In this document: positions 25,501 through 33,450 of the stretch, in pieces
How the letters are laid out: every line of letters starts with the position of its first letter
Numbering within the stretch: the first letter of the stretch is position 1
DNA from: Anadara kagoshimensis
Lineage: Eukaryota; Mollusca; Bivalvia; Arcoida; Arcidae
Reading direction: 5' to 3'
Assembly (NCBI GenBank): GCA_021292105.1
Contig: CM037870.1
Location: 3,147,058-3,211,057 of the forward strand
DNA length: 64,000 bases
Notes under the pieces: generated by a model
Database searches by the model: none
Told to the model about the DNA's origin: nothing
What the model saw: the letters and a program-made list of their open reading frames with translations, nothing else
Position numbers and translations under genes: made by a program

Positions 25501-27547
25501 TCAAATGTTGTACTTAGTAAACTGTCCCCTTTCTCCATGTCTACATACAATGGATATTTTTTCGAATGTTGTACTTAGTAAACTGTTCCCTTTCTCCATG
25601 TCTACATACAATGGATATTTTTTTCAAATGCTGTACTTGGTAAACTGTTCCCTTACTCCATGTCTACATACAACGGATATTTTTTCAAATGCTGTACTTG
25701 GTAGCATGTTTCCTTTCTCCAGGTATACATGTATATCCATCTTCTTCCAAATTTGTATTTTGTAACCTGTTTCCATCCTACATGTCATTTCAACTTAATT
25801 TTTAGTTCATCAATGTTCAATTTATGCATGCATGGATCAAATTGATTTCATTAAAACCTCATCAAAAACTGCATGTAAATCTTTAGATGGTAGATATATC
25901 TTTACCCTTGTATGTGCTAGTCCATTTATAAATAATTTATCTCTTCACAGAAATTCTGTCTATTTCTACTGAAAACTTCCCACCCAACTTTCGGAAACAT
26001 TTGTTATTTTCTCTTTTGTTTCCTCAATATTTTGTTTAATATTTGCAGACATCATTTGTTAACATTTACACCACTTTGTAAAAGGTTTCTCCTCTCCTCT
26101 TGTTTTTTTTATGGTTGTATTTTTTTTAGGCTTCGAGAGTTTAAACCTGTGTTCTTGGGCATGAGGGTCCATCATAACGGATGTTGACCTCAAATTCAGT
26201 CTACAAATGCTTTGTTATACCATTTCTCATTACCAGTATATATAATTCATAGGTCAAGGTTCACATCATGTTGGTGAATTGAGTTCAACATTGAGAAAAA
26301 AAAAACAGTCAACATTTTTTCTGTACTAATTTAAAATTCTGGACTTTTACTCCGGAGTCACTGTGCAGTATTCCCTACTATCAAAGTCACCATGTTTGTG
26401 ACAGTGAACTATGCAGTTTTCATTGAAAAGCCAATAAATATTTTTTTTATTATATTTCATGTAAATTTCTCGGATTCTGATTGGTCAAACACAGGGAGTT
26501 AATCTGGTATAATGTTAAGAATTCTAAAAACTGAAGTAGTAATGTTAATGGAGCCACGCCCCTTCTTAATGACGGGGTGGTAATATTGAAGACGGGTGTT
26601 AATGAAAAAACTACCGCCCTCACTTGTGCCCGTAATTTTACAAGTTCCGTTCTTTTCCACTTCAACATTTAATTTTCCAGAAAATCGTACCACAGACGAT
26701 AACTGTCAAACAATAGAGTTTGTCAGTATTTCTGACGATTTCATGCGCAATAAACAAAGCTGAAATAAGTACAGGGTTACAGTGCTGAAAATGAAAAGAC
26801 ATAAAATATAATAAAAAACATGCCACCTTTGGTACTGGGTGTTATAGTGGATTATCCCACGAGGGAAAAAAATTAACACCTGAGACGAAGTTGGATAATC
26901 CACTATAACACCCAGTACCAAAGGCAGTATGTTTATAATAATGTTTGAATTGTTTACTTACTTGTGCCTAGTAGTAACTGAAAATTGCTATGCACATCTG
27001 CAATTACCATAATAAATGAATTTATCTGTAGTAGGAATTTATTTTTAAATTTTCTATGAAAATTAAACAAAAATCACTGTCACAAACAAAGTGACTGCGG
27101 CTGTTGCAATATATCCTATTGGTTAATTAAGAAGTGGTAGTCTGAAATTAAACAAAAATCACTGTCACAAACAAAGTGACTGCGGCTGCTGCAATATATC
27201 TTATTGGTTAATTAAGAAGTGGTAGTCTGAAATTAAACAAAATCACTGTCACAAAGTGACTACGGCTGCTGCAATATATCTTATTGGTTAATTAAGAAGT
27301 GGTAGTCTGAAATTAAACAAAAATCACTATCACAAACAAAGTGACTACGGCTGTTGCAATCCTTTTAGTTAATTAAGAAGTGGTAGTCTTGTATGTATTA
27401 ATATTGTTATTTACTGAAATATTTGCTATTCACATTTCAGGTCCAACAGGCCCAAGTGTGGCAGGATATTTAACAGCAGGGACCCGTACTACCATGCCTG
27501 ATGCCCCGCCACCAGTTGATACCCACCATGATGACTTGATGCAGTGA
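183..27547 (+). CDS. DNAJC13: DNAJC13/RME-8 endosomal DnaJ co-chaperone, C-terminal 968 residues (5' part outside window)
   Basis: Known role: DNAJC13 is a peripheral endosomal protein that recruits Hsc70 through its J domain and acts in early-endosome sorting and retrograde recycling with retromer/SNX1 and WASH. Seen: 23 coding exons at 183-298, 867-945, 1744-1876, 2741-2925, 3288-3362, 4094-4210, 5586-5765, 10774-10947, 12046-12159, 12874-12990, 13526-13579, 13837-13963, 14905-14996, 15290-15389, 15874-15948, 16243-16443, 17072-17153, 17680-17896, 18431-18610, 20220-20360, 20789-20929, 21643-21742 and 27441-27547 (TGA). All have AG/GT borders and the sum is 2,907 nt in frame. The J domain lies at about residues 22-90 of the fragment, with HPD at 57-59 (exon 2). 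Armadillo-like helical repeats follow, including the segments [33 protein letters not shown] and [13 protein letters not shown]. The C-terminus has [12 protein letters not shown] and a proline-rich tail. The animal protein is about 2,240 aa, so roughly 57% is missing upstream. The last intron (5.7 kb) is filled with repeats. Confidence 0.97.
354..563. mobile_element. MITE with ~40-bp inverted ends (GTTCCGAC family), copy 1
   Basis: The ends are inverted repeats containing ATGTTCCGACA on one side and TGTCGGAACATTGT on the other. The core, with AAAGCAGCGTCA and GGCAACTAATGACGT, is shared with a second copy at 36912-37119. No coding capacity. It lies in a DNAJC13 intron and is a non-autonomous DNA element of undecided superfamily. 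Confidence 0.75.
1076..1126. repeat. Poly-C tract followed by (GA)n microsatellite
   Basis: A C run sits at about 1077-1088 and a GA dinucleotide run at about 1103-1122, in a DNAJC13 intron. The surrounding 1040-1285 looks like an old dispersed repeat, because a run ending in GGATCCGCCC closes the segment. No function seen. Confidence 0.7.
2242..2612 (+). mobile_element. Non-autonomous DNA element, CAGGG ends, 5-bp target duplication CCTAT (copy 1)
   Basis: This 371-bp element starts CAGGGATTTATCA and ends TGATGAATCCCTG, so the termini are inverted repeats. It is flanked by CCTAT on both sides (2237-2241 and 2613-2617). An inverted copy lies at 14094-14457. It sits in a DNAJC13 intron. The ends resemble hAT elements, but the duplication is 5 bp rather than 8. 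Confidence 0.8.
3370..3449. repeat. (CT)n microsatellite
   Basis: About 80 bp of almost pure CT repeat begins 8 bp after the donor of the exon ending at 3362. It could form part of a polypyrimidine-rich intron start; no function shown. Confidence 0.95.
3774..4005 (-). mobile_element. tRNA-derived SINE, family B
   Basis: Read on the - strand, it begins with a tRNA-like head (GGCCGAGTGGTTTAGAG, then a B-box-like segment near 3925-3940). It runs through a body containing the complement of GTGGAGGAAAAC and ends with the tail GACTGGGATGTAAAACCCCA (complement, near 3780). Related copies are at 16830-17015, 21040-21230, 23338-23635, 36170-36385, 37575-37720 and 41510-41700. It lies in a DNAJC13 intron. 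Confidence 0.75.
4711..5355. mobile_element. Non-autonomous DNA element, CAGGGGTTGAAAATT ends, 5-bp duplication AACTG
   Basis: This 645-bp element starts CAGGGGTTGAAAATT and ends AATTTTCAACCCCTG, a perfect 15-bp inverted pair. AACTG flanks both sides (4706-4710 and 5356-5360). No long open frame. It lies in a DNAJC13 intron. The CAGGG end and 5-bp duplication match the elements at 2242 and 14094. Confidence 0.82.
5790..6012. repeat. Dispersed repeat with CGCGG/CGAAAA motifs
   Basis: This segment in the large DNAJC13 intron has repeated TTTTCGCGG-type words on both strands and an inverted TATACAGTATA near its right edge. It looks like a decayed non-autonomous element. The boundaries are approximate. 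Confidence 0.4.
7138..7171. repeat. (GA)n microsatellite
   Basis: About 34 bp of GA repeat inside the DNAJC13 intron, within the 6682-10668 inverted-repeat-bounded region. Confidence 0.9.
7424..7530 (+). mobile_element. tRNA-like SINE head followed by poly-T
   Basis: It shows an A-box-like GTGGTGTAGTGGATACGAC and a B box, GTTCGAATCCC. The anticodon and acceptor stems do not pair properly, so this is not a working tRNA gene. A run of about 26 T follows, which would end Pol III transcription. It is probably a SINE head or retroposed tRNA. Confidence 0.6.
7830..8212 (-). mobile_element. tRNA-derived SINE, family C
   Basis: On the - strand the head is at the right end, with a tRNA-like GGCCGCGGTGGCCTAATGG and then the body. 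The left end carries AACGTCGTATCAGCAATTTT and TCAGCTATTTGCGACGAG. Relatives lie at 11360-11655, 32560-32775 and 34485-35045. It is nested in the 6682-10668 region. Confidence 0.72.
8822..9235 (+). mobile_element. tRNA-derived SINE, family A
   Basis: It has a tRNA-like head (AGTAGAGTGCACGC, then GGGTTCGATTTC), a body with GGCATTTAGAAATGAAAGTC, and a tail with CTTGACTAGGACGTAGATCG ending in an ATCAATC-type repeat. It is one of at least ten family-A copies in this window and is nested in the 6682-10668 region. Confidence 0.8.
9304..9654 (+). other. Unrecognised 116-codon ORF inside the ~4-kb element
   Basis: An open frame of 116 codons starting with ATG, inside a DNAJC13 intron. No domain, signal peptide or transposase motif is recognised; two cysteines sit close together near the C-terminus (DCRTC). 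It may be a remnant of the element's coding region or a chance ORF. Confidence 0.2.
11360..11658 (-). mobile_element. tRNA-derived SINE, family C, diverged
   Basis: It shares GGCCTGTCTTGCACTGG, AGCTCACTGAGT and the tRNA-like right end (complement of CTACCACTGAGCCC) with the family-C copy at 7830-8212. It lies in a DNAJC13 intron. Confidence 0.65.
11720..11962. repeat. Dispersed repeat with CCGTCCGTCC motif
   Basis: It begins GGGGGGTATATAGG, includes TCCGTCCGTCCTTCCG and ends with TGAGCTTGTGGCTCAC, a short inverted repeat. A related segment with the same GTCCGTCCGTCC word lies near 23920-24115. Confidence 0.5.
14094..14457 (-). mobile_element. Non-autonomous DNA element, CAGGG ends, 5-bp duplication TTGTC (copy 2, inverted)
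   Basis: This 364-bp element is a reverse-oriented relative of 2242-2612. Its ends CAGGGATTCATCA and TGATAAATCCCTG form inverted repeats, and TTGTC flanks both sides (14089-14093 and 14458-14462). It lies in a DNAJC13 intron. The ORFs across it are not conserved between copies. Confidence 0.82.
16830..17015 (-). mobile_element. tRNA-derived SINE, family B, diverged
   Basis: It carries the family-B order: a TTTTACGCCCCATTTAAGAT tail, a body with GGCAAGCAAGCTGACAA, TCTCACATTATGATCTG, and a degraded tRNA-like head at the right. It lies in a DNAJC13 intron. Confidence 0.6.
17262..17590. repeat. Two diverged copies of a TATCGCCA-type repeat
   Basis: Segments near 17262-17395 and 17412-17590 share CAGTAAA-C-CCTT-TAA, a TTTTGCCAC-like word, TTTATC(A/G)CCA and CCCTTTATAATG. 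They are direct copies of a dispersed repeat in a DNAJC13 intron. Confidence 0.5.
18688..19753. mobile_element. pogo/Tigger-like non-autonomous transposon with TA duplication
   Basis: This 1,066-bp element has inverted termini CAGTCGAAACTCGTTATCTC at the left and the near-identical complement at the right, differing at C/T in position 12. It is flanked by TA on both sides (18686-18687 and 19754-19755). Internal ends repeat GGATAAGTCGAA-type words. No transposase frame survives. Termini of this form with TA targets are typical of Tigger/pogo elements. It lies in the DNAJC13 intron between the exons ending 18610 and starting 20220. Confidence 0.85.
19975..20070 (-). mobile_element. 3'-tail fragment of the RT-element family
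   Basis: It matches the tail word order of the 44485-45494 element: GTAAAAACTTTGAAA, then CAGGGAAGTGAGGC and AGAAGGGTAAGC. It is a short, diverged, 5'-truncated copy and the only one seen left of 42 kb. Confidence 0.65.
21040..21232 (-). mobile_element. tRNA-derived SINE, family B, head-truncated
   Basis: It carries TTTATGCCCCAATCAAGATT, GACGGTGGAAAAAGC, CAAGCAAACTGACAGAC and the GACCTGTCTGAGCGGGAT segment of family B. It lies in a DNAJC13 intron just after the exon ending 20929. Confidence 0.65.
21848..22355. mobile_element. MITE (GGCAAACAACATTGACC family) with tandemly reiterated left end
   Basis: The terminal unit GGCAAACAACATTGACCTGT recurs about five times between 21848 and 22150, spaced about 50-70 bp. 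The central part and inverted right end follow (complement ending at 22355). Simpler copies lie at 35641-35850 and 53405-53640. It lies in the last DNAJC13 intron. The repeated left end suggests local unequal exchange or replication slippage. Confidence 0.75.
22517..22547. repeat. Poly-T/poly-G tract
   Basis: A T run directly followed by a G run, in the last DNAJC13 intron. Low complexity only. Confidence 0.9.
23338..23635 (+). mobile_element. tRNA-derived SINE, family B, best-preserved copy
   Basis: The head reads TTGGTGGCTGTGTGGTTAAG with a B box, GTTCGAATCCCAC. The body has TAGTGTGAGAAAGTTTGCC and TTTCCTCCACCATCC, and the tail CTTGACTAGGGCATAAAAC. Head-to-tail order and the strong B box give the orientation. 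It lies in the last DNAJC13 intron. Confidence 0.8.
23920..24115. repeat. Dispersed repeat with GTCCGTCCGTCC motif
   Basis: It opens with AAACAGGGGGATATTAAATT and carries GTCTGTCCGTCCGTCC, a word order also seen near 11755. No inverted ends were found. It lies in the last DNAJC13 intron. Confidence 0.45.
25301..25729. repeat. 61-bp minisatellite, about seven units
   Basis: Units start at 25301, 25362, 25423, 25485, 25546, 25607 and 25669, so the period is 61-62 bp. Each carries ACAATGGATATTTTTTC, TGTACTT(A/G)GTAAACTG and CTCCATGTCTACA. Two unit subtypes (TTAG and TTGG) alternate in a higher-order pattern. A 24-bp unit repeated twice precedes it near 25238-25290. It is in the last DNAJC13 intron. 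Confidence 0.95.
26826..26924. repeat. Perfect 32-bp inverted repeat (35-nt spacer)
   Basis: The arm at 26826-26857 is the exact reverse complement of 26893-26924. Both include GGGTGTTATAGTGG or its complement. The region 26480-26720 to the left carries CACGCCCC and GACGGG words, and the whole may be a decayed element. It is in the last DNAJC13 intron. Confidence 0.95.
27058..27390. repeat. ~85-bp tandem repeat, four units
   Basis: Units start at about 27058, 27144, 27229 and 27309. Each has AAACAAAAATCACTGTCACA, AAGTGACT(G/A)CGGCTG and TTGGTTAATTAAGAAGTGG. Each unit contains the inverted pair GTCAC/GTGAC. It ends 50 bp before the last DNAJC13 exon (27441). Confidence 0.93.
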
Positions 27548-27572
27548 TCCTTACACATAATTATATTTTATA

Positions 27573-27988
27573 GTGACAACACCAGAATTAGTGAATGATA
27601 CTTTTGTATGTGAAGAGATTCAATAAATGTACATCAAATGCACATGTTTGTAGATATGGTTGCTATGGTAACTTGACAAAAGCACCAGATTTAATAAATG
27701 AAGTGTATGTGAGAAGATTCAGTAAATGAACATTAAATTCACATGTTTGTATAAATAGTTGCTATGGTAACTTGACAAAAAAAAACAACAACAACACCAA
27801 AATTAGTAAATGAAGTGTATGTGAGAAGACTAAATAAATGAACATGAAATGCACATGTTTGTATATACCGGTAGTTGCCATGGTAACTTGACAAAAAAAC
27901 ACCAGATTTCGTAAATTAAGTGCATGTGAGAAGATTCAATAAATGAACAGCAAATGCATGTTTGTATATATAGTTGCCATGGTAACTT
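27573..27988 (+). repeat. ~100-bp tandem repeat at the start of the DNAJC13 3' region, four units
   Basis: Units recur with GCCATGGTAACTTGACAAAA, CACCAGATTT, GTGAGAAGATTCAATAAATG and GCACATGTTTGTATA. Each carries an AATAAATG word, so the 3' UTR begins with several weak polyadenylation-signal-like AATAAA copies. It starts 26 bp after the stop codon. Confidence 0.88.
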
Positions 27989-28265
27989 GGCTATCGGTTA
28001 TAATTTAAAACATTCATATTCATTAGACTAGCAGCTACATAAATTAATCACCGTTTGAAAAGTGAAGAGAGCAAATGATATCAGAATAAAAGACTGGAAT
28101 AAATGGATTTTATCATCAAATTTAGAAACCGCTCACGTTAACGTTCTTGATTTGAGGATCACAACATCATATCGCTGTCATCAAATGTACAAACATTCAT
28201 ACTTATCATCATTTAAAATTATTATTATTATACTGTAATGAGCTGTTATTTATTTTTTTTTTTAT

Positions 28266-28705
28266 AAGTGCTAAATGTACCCCGAAAATGGAATTCTAGT
28301 GCTGCTATACATTTGGTGAATTGAGAGTAAATATACCCAAAAAAGGGTATGACAGTGTTACTCATACATGTACAATTTACATTAAATTAGTAAGTTATTG
28401 GTATAATATATACCAAAATAAGGGTATGCCTTTTATGCCATGGTAGATACATTGTATATTAATACCAAAGCAAGAATATATCGTGTTCACTATACCAAAC
28501 TAAAATGTAATAAATATACATAGGTATTTCAGTGCTAAATATACCCAAATAAAGGTATATCAATGGTTATTGTACCAAAATAATGGGTATAATACAGGTA
28601 TTTTAGTGCTAAATATACCCAAATAAAGGTATATCAATGGTTAATGTACCAAAATAAGGGGTATAATATAGGCATTTCAGTGCTAAATATACCAAAATCA
28701 AGGTA
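28266..28705 (+). repeat. ~70-75-bp tandem repeat with TATACC/GGTAT words
   Basis: Units carry TGCTAAATATACCCAAATAA, AGGTATATCAATGGTTA and TGTACCAAAATAA-GGGTATAA. The two central units (near 28533 and 28606) are nearly identical; outer ones are diverged. TATACC and GGTATA alternate, so single-stranded forms could fold. Probably in the DNAJC13 3' UTR. Confidence 0.85.
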
Positions 28706-29645
28706 TACCTAAATCATGTGCTATTTATGTTTTATTCCCCGTCTGAATCAGAAACTGTGATATATAAAGACTATGGTATGTACAATGTATATGGATGTTA
28801 TATGATTTGTTATACATATGTTAATTTTGTTTGTCCATCCAAAGTCATGTAAAGTGCTATCTACTGGTGTAAATTGGTTACAAAAATCTTTATAATGTCA
28901 CAATTCTTGTGCTAGCTGGAATAGATACATGTACACAGCACCTGTATGTAGACAATTATGCCCCAAAAATGAATTGATGGCTTAGTTTGTTATTCGTTTT
29001 GTTTTTATCATTACTTTTATGCCATATATCTTTCAACGATCTCCTTCATTTCATTATTCATTGTCATCAGTTTTTACCTTATTTTGTGATTTGCTTGTTT
29101 ATTTTGTTGCAATATGGGTCTTTTTTGTTTCTAAGTGAAAATGAATGAGGTAAACTGTGTTAAGTTATATATGTGTATGTAAATGAATTGTTTTAGTGAT
29201 TAAAGTTCGATAGATTATACTGTAGCTGATTTATGAGATATGAATCCAGCCCTTATAACCTAAGCGGTATATGATGTATGATACAGGCTCCAATTTAGAG
29301 ATGGGCTCTTTAGTTATTAGTATGAAACAGGCTCTAAGTCACTTTTTATGATGAATGTATGTGAGCTAATGTATAATTAGAAGATGACAGAGGCTTGTGG
29401 AACCCAACACACTGGCAGAAGTATTTTGTGTGTCTATTGAATGGCAGTGAAAAATATTTTTGTGTCTAGTCCATTTTCATCATCCAAATGCTTTATCAGT
29501 TATCCCCCTAAGATTAGGACATGGGCACTGACTAGATTACAAATACCAAAAGATAAATAACTTATAAAATAATCTCTTTTAATGATGGGACACCATCTTG
29601 AATCTAAGATGAACTCTTATTCAACATTGATGCATAACACAAACA

Positions 29646-29742
29646 ATCACCATTGAACAGCATATTCAGCAAAGCTCATGTGTACACACAAACTGTTTGT
29701 GTGTATACACGAGCTTTGCTGAATATGCTGTTCAATGGTGAT
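29646..29742. repeat. 97-nt near-perfect hairpin (46 of 48 pairs)
   Basis: The arms 29646-29693 and 29695-29742 are reverse complements with two differences and a one-base centre at 29694. The outer part holds CCATTGAACAGCATATTC and the inner part a GTGTA-rich stretch. It lies about 2.1 kb downstream of the DNAJC13 stop and may be in its 3' UTR. It could be a small-RNA hairpin, or a collapsed inverted pair of a mobile element. Confidence 0.93.
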
Positions 29743-30989
29743 TTCTGTGGGAGAAAACATCATTACTTGAATCAGTACTTGGATGCATTCATTCCTTGCC
29801 GAATCTGAGAAAAGGCGTATTATAAAGAAAATCATGGCAGAATTGGATAGTTGGACTTCAAAATAGTGTGGCAATAAATGACAAGACAATGGATAGTATG
29901 AGTAATGGATAAACAAAAAAGTTCTCGTGGTGAATAAGTACAAAAATGAGATTATATTAGTCATGGCTACATGCTTTTTTATTCACAATAGAGGTAATGA
30001 GCATACCACATGTTAATCCCTAAAAGAGAATGGCATGATCATGTGGTACACTGCCAAACCACATTTACTCTTTGTTCATTAGGTTTTAATCTTAAATTAT
30101 ACTGTGTTCATTTCAGCATAAGAATTCCATATCACGTAGATGCAATATATCTGTTAATCTTTTGCCCAATGACTTTGATCCTTGTTTCTGTTGCTATGTT
30201 GAAGTTTTGATAAATTGAAATTTTGATAAACTATGGGATTAAAATAGGTTATTTCAAACCTCATTAAAATATGGCATCAAAAACTTGCCAAGTGAACATT
30301 ATGCCAGTGGTGTTATCCAAACATGTTTTTAAGAGTGAAGAAGTTATTCAATATTTTTAAATGCAGTTTTTGGCAACAGTTTTGTAAATAATGTTCAGCC
30401 TCCTGTTTTTGTTCGGTTTCAATAGTGTAAGTGTACATGTGCAGCTTTAAATCATCAACTCTCTTCCTCTTTTTGTCAGTTTCTGATTGTAAATGGTTAT
30501 ATCAGCAACTTAAAATCACCAAATGGTGAAAACATGTTTGAAGACTTTTATATCTATGTAAAGTGTCTATAATAGATGTGTTTGGTGGTTCCAGTAGTTT
30601 TAAATGTGTCAATTTTTGTTCATTTCTTTTGTACTTTGAATTTCTTTCACTTTTAGCTGTTTTATACACCGTGTCTAGAAATGGGACGTACTATGGTACA
30701 GCACTGTCCGTTATGTAGTAGATTGTTGAGCTAACTTCTTCAAAATTGTTGAAGATAGTTTTACTAAACTTGGTAGACATGATGTGTGTTTCAGAAGAGG
30801 AGATAACTCTGTGTCCATTTCTCAGAGTTGTGTCCCTTTGAAATTTGAGTCGAGTAGTGCCCCTTTGAAATTTTAATTATGTTATTTACAATCTTTACCA
30901 ACAGTTTAATGGCAAAACTGATAATAGGTGTATCTTGCACTGCATAATGGCACTCTTATATATGAACAATTGTTACATTGCTACTTAAA

Positions 30990-31085
30990 TCAAGCCGTCA
31001 CCACTAATTTTATATGACATTAACATGTTGTCACCACTAATTTTATATGACATTAACATGTTGTCACCACTAAGTTTATATGACT
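30990..31085. repeat. 33-bp tandem repeat, three units
   Basis: The unit contains TCACCACTAATTTTATATGA and CATTAACATGTTG, repeated three times with minor change. It is followed at 31110-31235 by a loose repeat around TTTTGTCC(A/G)TACTTTGG. Confidence 0.85.
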
Positions 31086-32329
31086 TTACATATTTGTATT
31101 TCAGTTATATTTTTGTCCTGCCACAGGCAGGGGCAGGACACTGGGTGTTCTCATGTTTTGTCCGTACTTTGGATGTTATGTGGGTGTTGCTGTTCTTGTG
31201 TTTTGTCCATACTTTGGGTGTTATATGTCTTCATTAAGTTTACCGATATATAGTTTTGAAATAATGTTTATAATATGATATACATCGCATTAGTTATTTA
31301 AAATTGATGTCTCCTTCATTACAAAGGAAAAGAGACATGACAGCTTGGGTCTTACTCGTTTTATGTTGTCCATGTGAATTCAAACAACTATTTATTTTCA
31401 GGACTGTTGTGCCCTTTTTTGGTACTAGGGTCCAGGGGCCTTAGATTTGGGAAAATAAGCTTCATGACAAAGGAACAAAGGAGTAGACATGGCTCTCACT
31501 ATTCTTAAGTTGTTAACTAAAGTGGGTTCAACCAACAATATTTAGTTTTTAGGACTGCAGCACCTGGTTTTGGTGCGAGGTCCAGGACCCTTGAAATTTG
31601 GTAAAATAAGCCTGGTTTCCTGAAATTTTGAAAAAAATGTAATGGGAGAAATATAGAAATGTAATACATGTAGTTACAATTTTGTAATTAATTTATTCAA
31701 ATTTGGAAAATTTATTAATATAATTTGGGAAAAATACAGGTTTTGCAACTTGGGAATGGGGTTTAATTTTGGGCTCTAAATACAGTCTTACCATACGTTG
31801 CACAAGAAATATTCCATCATATGGGGAAAAAAAATTTAAATTGAAACTTGGTAATTTAAATTGGCCCATTTTTGGATCTTTAGTCCTGGTATATAATTTC
31901 TTACAACACCTTACCCGAGAATATTCTGTTATATGAAACAAATATTTAAATGATTCATATTAAGAATGTATGTTGACATTTTTTTAGTGTTCCTGTACTG
32001 TACTTTTGAAATACAGGACATATAATTACCTATAATTCTTGTTAGAGGTACTACTAAATGGTGATATTAAGATTTTATTATTAATTATTTGTCATTGTTA
32101 TTATATATACATATACTGTTATGAACAAATATATCTTTAATTTTTATGTGAATTATGTACAGTATTGAAGAAAGAACTATAAATAAATTGCTACAAAAAT
32201 TTATCTTGAAATTGGTTTTACTCGGACGAAAAATATACCTATAAAATAAATAAAATATTGTAAATACAATAGATTCTGAACCATAGAACACCAACAAGGA
32301 TACAATATACACCTGCATGCATAAGTAGA

Positions 32330-32510
32330 AAGGACCGCTATGGTATCGCAGTAAAGTGTTTGTGGTAGGTCGGGTTATAAACCCCAGTCGGATCAGGGCA
32401 TGAAAATAGGTAATGCAAATGCTCTTTGGCAAACACTCGGCATTTAGAAACGAAAGTTATTGAATCCTTCTCAAGGCACTTCAAAATGTCTTGGTCTCAC
32501 AGGTTAGAGA
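32330..32510 (+). mobile_element. SINE family A, 3'-truncated
   Basis: It has a tRNA-like head with GGTATCGCAGTAAAGTG and the family-A body word CGGCATTTAGAAACGAAAG. The family tail is missing. Confidence 0.6.
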
Positions 32511-32559
32511 TACTTATAATCTTTTTGAAAAGTAAAAAAAGAGCTATTTGAAATTCAAT

Positions 32560-32775
32560 TTGGTAACAGAGTTAATGGTGCATCAGCAATATTTTAGCTA
32601 TTAGTACATGTACAACAGCAATATGGTTTAATCTAAGAGCAAAATTGTGTATGCAGTCTGTCTTAAAGACTACAGTTAGTTTGCCAAAGACAAGTATACC
32701 ACTCCTCAAGTCTCATTATTGAGACACCAGGTGAAACAGTTAAAACTCTATCCGCTGAACATTGAACACCAGGCA
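32560..32775 (-). mobile_element. SINE family C, head-truncated
   Basis: It carries GCATCAGCAATATTTTAGCT, CAGTCTGTCTT and CACCAGGTGAAACAGTTAA, in the same order as the family-C copy at 7830-8212. It abuts the family-A copy starting near 32805. Confidence 0.55.
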
Positions 32776-32804
32776 TGGATGAGGAGTAATGGTGTTCACT
32801 TATA

Positions 32805-33065
32805 AGTTATAATGTCCCAGTCAAGAAGAATATTTCACTTATATCGAGATTTTGCCAGCTATAGGTGAATGTTCAGAAATATTTGCCTGTTCTTTGCACT
32901 GATGACATCATACAGCAGGGTTTTTATCATGCCACACCTACAGTGGCATAGGACCTCGTTTATTTTAAGTACCCATCCGAAAGAACTGCGACTCATTTTT
33001 TAATGCCAATGCTTGGTGAAAGAAGTTAGCACTCTACCAACTGAGCTACCCAGTCATTCACACCA
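32805..33065 (-). mobile_element. SINE family A
   Basis: The complement of the tail, ATGTCCCAGTCAAGAA, is at the left. The tRNA-like head lies at the right as the complement CTACCAACTGAGCTACCCAG. The body carries CACACCTACAGTGGCATAGG. Confidence 0.75.
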
Positions 33066-33156
33066 GGCATGGAAGCAATGATCTCTTACACTTGAGGCCA
33101 ATGCTCTACTGCTGAGCCAATATGCAGGTGGTCACTAGTTAGTCCCTCTCTCTCTC

Positions 33157-33450
33157 TGGACCACTAGCTCAGTTGCTAGCTCCGTATGTGAAAAAGTCCT
33201 GTGTTTAAACCACGTCCAGGTCTGACCAAGATTTGATAATAGGTAGCACTCAGCATTTAGAAATGAAAGTCATGGGGTCCTTAAAAAGAAACCTTAAAAA
33301 CTGATGCCCAGTCTCACGGCAGATGTGGCACGTAAAAGAAACCTACCTGCACATTGCCCTGCCACTTCACCTATAGCAGGTGACATCTCGATATGAGTGA
33401 AATATTCTTGACTGGGATGTAAAACCACATTCATTCAATAAAGGCAATCT
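33157..33450 (+). mobile_element. SINE family A, full length
   Basis: It has head ACCACTAGCTCAGTTGCTAG, body CAGCATTTAGAAATGAAAGT and tail TTGACTGGGATGTAAAACCA ending in CATTCATTCAAT. A CT microsatellite follows at about 33450-33464. Confidence 0.8.

Noticed and set aside
25321-25765. Two overlapping repetitive ORFs of about 85 codons
   Set aside because: They are readings of the 61-bp minisatellite, not genes.
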